From contig CAJTDQ010000003.1 of NCBI GenBank assembly GCA_910574895.1, forward strand, positions 124,001 to 188,000: a stretch of DNA of 64,000 bases. Reading direction: 5' to 3'. The DNA is from Eubacteriaceae bacterium. GTDB taxonomy: Bacteria > Bacillota > Clostridia > Lachnospirales > Lachnospiraceae. Both the position numbers and the translations under genes were made by a program. This document shows positions 32,401 through 38,400 of this stretch, in pieces (the first letter of the stretch is position 1; each line of letters starts with the position of its first letter). The notes beneath the pieces were generated by a model. It saw only the letters and a program-made list of their open reading frames with translations, had not been told where the DNA came from and did not search any database.

Positions 32401-35400
32401 GTTATATCGGACATTATGTATGGTTAGATGAAAGTTATAATGCGAAGTTTACGGATGAAGGTGAATATATACAGAGGGATGGCAGATGGTTATTAAATAA
32501 GGCAACAAAAGACCTTGATTATGATGGAGAGATTGATGATCCGGGTATTAATGATGTAAAAGTAGAACTTCTTACAGAAAAGGGATATCCGGTAAACCGT
32601 TTAGGTGAAGCAGTTGTAGAAAAAGATGGAAGATATCTTGTTATTAATGAAAATAGCGGAAAAATCAGCGTGGACAGCATGGGTTCACCGATTTATACAC
32701 CATATGGACCAATGGCTTATACAACAGAAAAAGATGCATATGGGCATGATGGTTACTTCATTATTTCAAATATCAAACCGGGCAAGTATAATCTGCGTTA
32801 TACATTCCCTGAAGGAAGTAAATATGAAAAATACGCTTTGACTACCAGAAGTCTTGGTGTTACCGGAACATCTATCAAGGTATATCGTCCGGGTGAAGAT
32901 GATGTACTTCCGGATTTGGGAGCAGCAGGAAAAGGTGATGAACCAAGTGATGGAGCGAAAGTGAAATCATTCACAATTCAGACAACAGAGCCTATTCAGA
33001 TTGATGCCATAGGTGAAGATGAATCTACATATGCTGAATATGACGAGAAGATGACATCTTACGATTTAGGTGTTGCACCATCTTTCTCATATGGCGGATA
33101 TGCATGGATGGATATCCAGTATGATGCAGAAGGTCAGCCAAAGTCAGACAGTATTAATGGACAAATGGATGACGCAGAGCAGAAACTGGAAAATGTAGGT
33201 ATTCATATTTATGAAGTCAAGGCAGATGGTACACATGTACCGGCATATGATAAAAACGGTCTGGAAATTAAGATGCTATATACGGATGAAAACGGTTACT
33301 TTAAGACCACATTGTATCCATATAGAAGTTATATTGCTGTGGCTGATGCAAAGAAGGTCAATGATGTAATCCAGCCGTCACCGGTTACTATCAGCACAAG
33401 GGCTCTTCAATATGAAAAGGATAATGATCTGCTTTATAACGAGGAACTCAATCAGAATACAACAAATGTGTTTGCCATTATTCCGACATCAGCGGACTAT
33501 AACATGGGAACATGTGTTGATGGTCAGTATGGTACTTACAACAGATTAGGATTTGGTTATGTACCGGCAGGTATCGGTGCTATCGGAAAATATGTATTTA
33601 ACGATGAAAACTATGATGGTATTAGAAATGAGTACATTGATAAAGATGGATATATTGTTTCAGAACCGGGTATTGATAATGTGAAGCTGGTACTTGAAAA
33701 GTACTATTATAAGGATGGCAAGTGGAATCTTTTGAATGACCACTTTGCGGAAACTACAAGTTTAGGTTCTTCATATTCGTTCATTGTTGATGCATCTTAT
33801 ACAGATGAAACAGCAGATGAGGAAGGAACCAAGTATCTGTGTGGATATAAGGTGAAAGTCGATATGAGTACGGTGCCGGAAGGTTTTGTACCAACAAAGT
33901 ACTACATGAACGATGGAGTATCGGACAGTGATTTACCAATTCGTGGAGATAATTACAGATATCTTACAAAAGAACCTGTAATCATTGCATCAGTAGCTGA
34001 CAAAAACAGTCTTGATGAATATAAGATTACTATGGAAGATGAGACTTATGATATTTCAAAGGCACTTATTATTACCAAGTATGATGCAGGATTTACAACA
34101 GAAGACAGAGCTCAGATTGACGGTGTTGTATGGAATGATAAGAACTATGATGGTGAGCGTGGCAAGTATACAGATGCAGAGGGTAACAAAACAGATGAGC
34201 CGGGTATGGCTGATGTTGAGTTACAGCTTGTACCATACGTTTACTATAACAACAAGTGGGAGCATCTTGATAAAGATAATTTGAAAAATGCTGACAAGTA
34301 TAATGAGTATACGCCAATTACAATCACAGATGCTGATGGTGTCTACAGTTTCACCGGAGTGAGAACAGTGGCAGTTATGTCAGATGACACGAAATGTATT
34401 GTAGGTTATAAGATAAGAGTCAATACAGATATTGAAGACTTACATTATGGTATTACAAAGTACAGAACCTGTGATACCGATGTAGATAGTGATTTGTGGA
34501 AGACAGAGAATGGCGAGTTTATATTAAATGCAGAGGATGAATTTATCATTACTGCAAAGAAAATTCCTGCAAAAGATGTTGAGAAAGAGTATGGCAAAGA
34601 AGCTCTTAAGAATCAGGAAGAATTATTAATTCATAATAATCTGGGTTACTTTGAGATAAATAAGGTAACAGATTATAAGGGAAATGATGCAGGTCTCGTA
34701 GAATTCCGTCAGGGTTCTGTATCCGGTAAAGTTTGGCTGGATGACGATTATAACGGTATCATGGACGATTCTGAACATGGAATGGCAGAAGAAAAAGTTA
34801 CAATAAGACGTTATTATCTGGAAAGTGTATCAGATGGAAAGGGTAAATGGACAGAAGATACTACATATACAGGACCTGTCTGCACAACAGATGTTCAGGG
34901 TGATTATCTGTTTGATAATCTTGATTCTTATATCTATAAAGATGGTAAATATTATCTGGCAGGATATAAGGTATACATGGCTGAGGAACCGGATAATTCA
35001 GTGTATGGAATTACATTGTATGGACAGTATAATCCGGATATACAGCGAGGCAGTGACCTTAAGGAATTAGAACTTACAAAGGATGATGATTACATTATTA
35101 TTGCTAAGCACTGTGGAAAAGTAGATGATTCTGAAAATATAAATGGAATCAGTGCTGCTGAGAAAGTAGGAGAACTGGCACATGTAGCAGCATATAAGGG
35201 TAATTATTATGACTTAGTTACAGCAAGGGCTTATGAAAAGCTGGATGCAGGATATCATTTATATCCAAACGCAACAATTACAGGCTGTGCATTTGAAGAT
35301 TATAATTATGACGGTATCATGAATAGTGGAAAAGACGGAAAGGTTGATTCATTCACTGATGAATTGAAGGCAGCTCTTAACGGTAACGACATTGTTGTGA

Positions 35401-38400
35401 AAGCAACAGCTTACTATTATGATCATGGTCAATGGAAACAGCATATTGATAATGCAGGAACACCGGTTATTTATACAGATGTTATCTCTGCTTCAAGTAC
35501 AGATGGCAGGTATGAGATTGCTGTACCGACAAAGATCAATGTTGAACACAAAAATTATCTGGCAGGATATAAACTTGAAGTGAATATGATTCCAAAAGGA
35601 TATCACATTACAAAACATAAAGCAGATGGAAAAGTATCGGACAGCAATGCTTTGATTAAGGAAGCATCAGCAAAATATAATATTACCAAGACTCTTGCTA
35701 AACGTCCTTATGCAGGAACGATAAAGGAAGAAATGGATGGTTATGTTATACCTGCAAATCCGTCAGATGACCCTTCCAGTGCAAATATTATCGGAGATTA
35801 TGATATTGCTGAGGGCAGAGTTGTCAGCGATTATAACATGGGATATGTTGCTCATGAAACATCAATGATTGATGGTATTGCTTTTGAGGATAAAAATGAT
35901 AATGGTAAATACGATAAGCCTGCTGAGGGAGACGGTAAAACTTCTGACAAACTGCTCAGCGGTGTAAAGGTTGGTATTAAGCGTTATCAGTTTGATGCTG
36001 AAAACAACACATGGGTGAAAGCACCAAAAGCAGATGCACCAAATGATGAGTACTTTGCAGTGGCAGTTACAGATAAAGACGGATATTATGCTTTTGAGAA
36101 CTTACCAACACATGTGGATACCGGAGATAAAGCAGATAAACCGGTTCTTTATGGATATACGGTATGGCTGCTTGAAATGCCGGTCAATGATGAAGGTCAG
36201 GAGATGGCTGCAACATATTACCAGGCAAACAAAGATAAAAATGACAGTGCATTGGTTGCAGGTAATATGCAGATTATCAAGGCAGAGAGCAATCCAAATC
36301 TGGATGCGGATGAATTAAAAGATGGTAATACAATGATTGCTCATAAATTACCTGAGATTGATCCGGAACGTTCTGATATTGTGGAAGGTTATGATTGTAC
36401 AGTCGGTTCTCCACGAGATGGATACAATCTTGGATTTGTTGATTATGCGAAGGGAAGCATTGAAGGATGTGTTTTCCACGATAAGAATATTGATGGTATT
36501 ATTGACAAGGATGATGCAAAGTATGAAAACATCAGTGTTGGACTGAAACGGTTTGTTTTTGAAAACGGACAGTGGACATTGGCACAGGATGAAGGAACAG
36601 AATATTTTGCAACAGCAGTGACAGAAGCAGACGGTAATTACAAATTCGATAATCTTGCTACGTTTACTACGGATGATGGTACGAAACGTATTTATGGTTA
36701 TGAAGTTTGGGTAATGGAGACACCGGAAGATCATGTTATAACAAGATACCAGATGAACCATGGAAAGAATGACAGTGCGGTGCTTTTAGACAGTCAGATT
36801 ATAAAGAAAGATACCACATTAAGTGAGGTACTTGACGGCAAGCTGGTTGTAGCAAGAAAGACAAACACTGCAAAAGAGGATGGACTGGATGATATATATG
36901 TTGTTGAAGGATATGATGTTGTCCGCGAAACACATCTGAATGATTACAATGCAGGATATACTATTTTACGAAAAGGCGAAATTAATGGTACTGTATTTGA
37001 AGATGCTGACTATGATGGAATAATGGATGAAGATGAAAAATTATGGGAAGGCATTGAGGTAGGATTAAAGCGTTTCGTATACGAAGATGGAAAATGGGTT
37101 CCGGCACAGGATGAAGAATTTATAAAAACAACAGTAACAGATGGAGATGGACATTATACATTTGGTAACCTTAAGACACACGTCAAGAAAGACGGAGAAA
37201 ATAAACTTTATGGTTATGAAGTGTGGGTGCTTAAAGATAAGGATGGTTACGCTGTAACAAGATATGGAAATGACAGTTTCTTACTTATCAGTGGACAGAT
37301 TATCAAAGCAGATACCGAATTACCGGAAATGCTTGATGGAAAGACAGTTGTAGCCCACAAGGTGACAGAGCAGGATAATGTAGAAGGTATCAATGATGTC
37401 TATTTTGTAGAAGGTTATAATGTAATACTGGCAGAGATTGTCGGTGATTATAATGCCGGATATATCAAAGAGCAGAAAGGTTCTATCAGTGGAACAGTAT
37501 TCGATGATGTAAACTATGACGGTATCATTGGTGAAGAAGATAAATTCATGAAGGATATCGAAGTAGGACTGAAGCAGTTTGTATATGAGGAAGGTAAATG
37601 GATTCCAACACAGGAAGAAGGATTTATCAGTACAACAGTAACAGACGAAAAAGGTCATTACATATTCGAAAATCTTGAAACACACAAGAAGGAAGAGAAT
37701 GTCAATAAACTGTACGGCTATGAAGTATGGATTACGAAGGATCCGGACGGATATGCTGTGACGAGATATGGAGATGACAGTTTCTTACTTATCAGTGGAC
37801 AGGTTATTAAGGCAGATACTGAATTACCGGAAATGCTTGATGGAAAGACAGTTGTAGCCCACAAGGTGACAGAGCAGGATAGCATAGAAGGAATTGATGA
37901 AATCTATTTTGCAGAAGGCTACAATGTGGTTCTTGCAGAGGACATTGAGAAGTATAATGCCGGATATATGAAGGAACAGAAAGGTTCTATCAGTGGAACA
38001 GTATTTGATGATGTAAACTATGATGGTATTATCAGCGAAGAAGATAAATTCATGAAGGGTATCGAAGTAGGACTGAAACAGTTTGTATATGAGGAAGGTA
38101 AATGGATTCCAACACAGGGAGAAGGATTTATCATCACGACAGTAACAGATGAAAAAGGTCATTACACATTTGATAATCTTGAAACACATAAGAAAGAAGA
38201 TAATGTCAATAAACTGTACGGTTATGAAGTATGGATTATGAAAGATCCGGACGGATATGCCGTAACGAGATATGGAAATGACAGTTTCTTGCTTATCAGT
38301 GGACAGGTTATTAAGGCAGATACTGAATTATCTGAAATGCTTGATGGAAAGACAGTTGTAGCCCACAAGGTAACAGAGCAGGATAGCATAGAAGGAATTG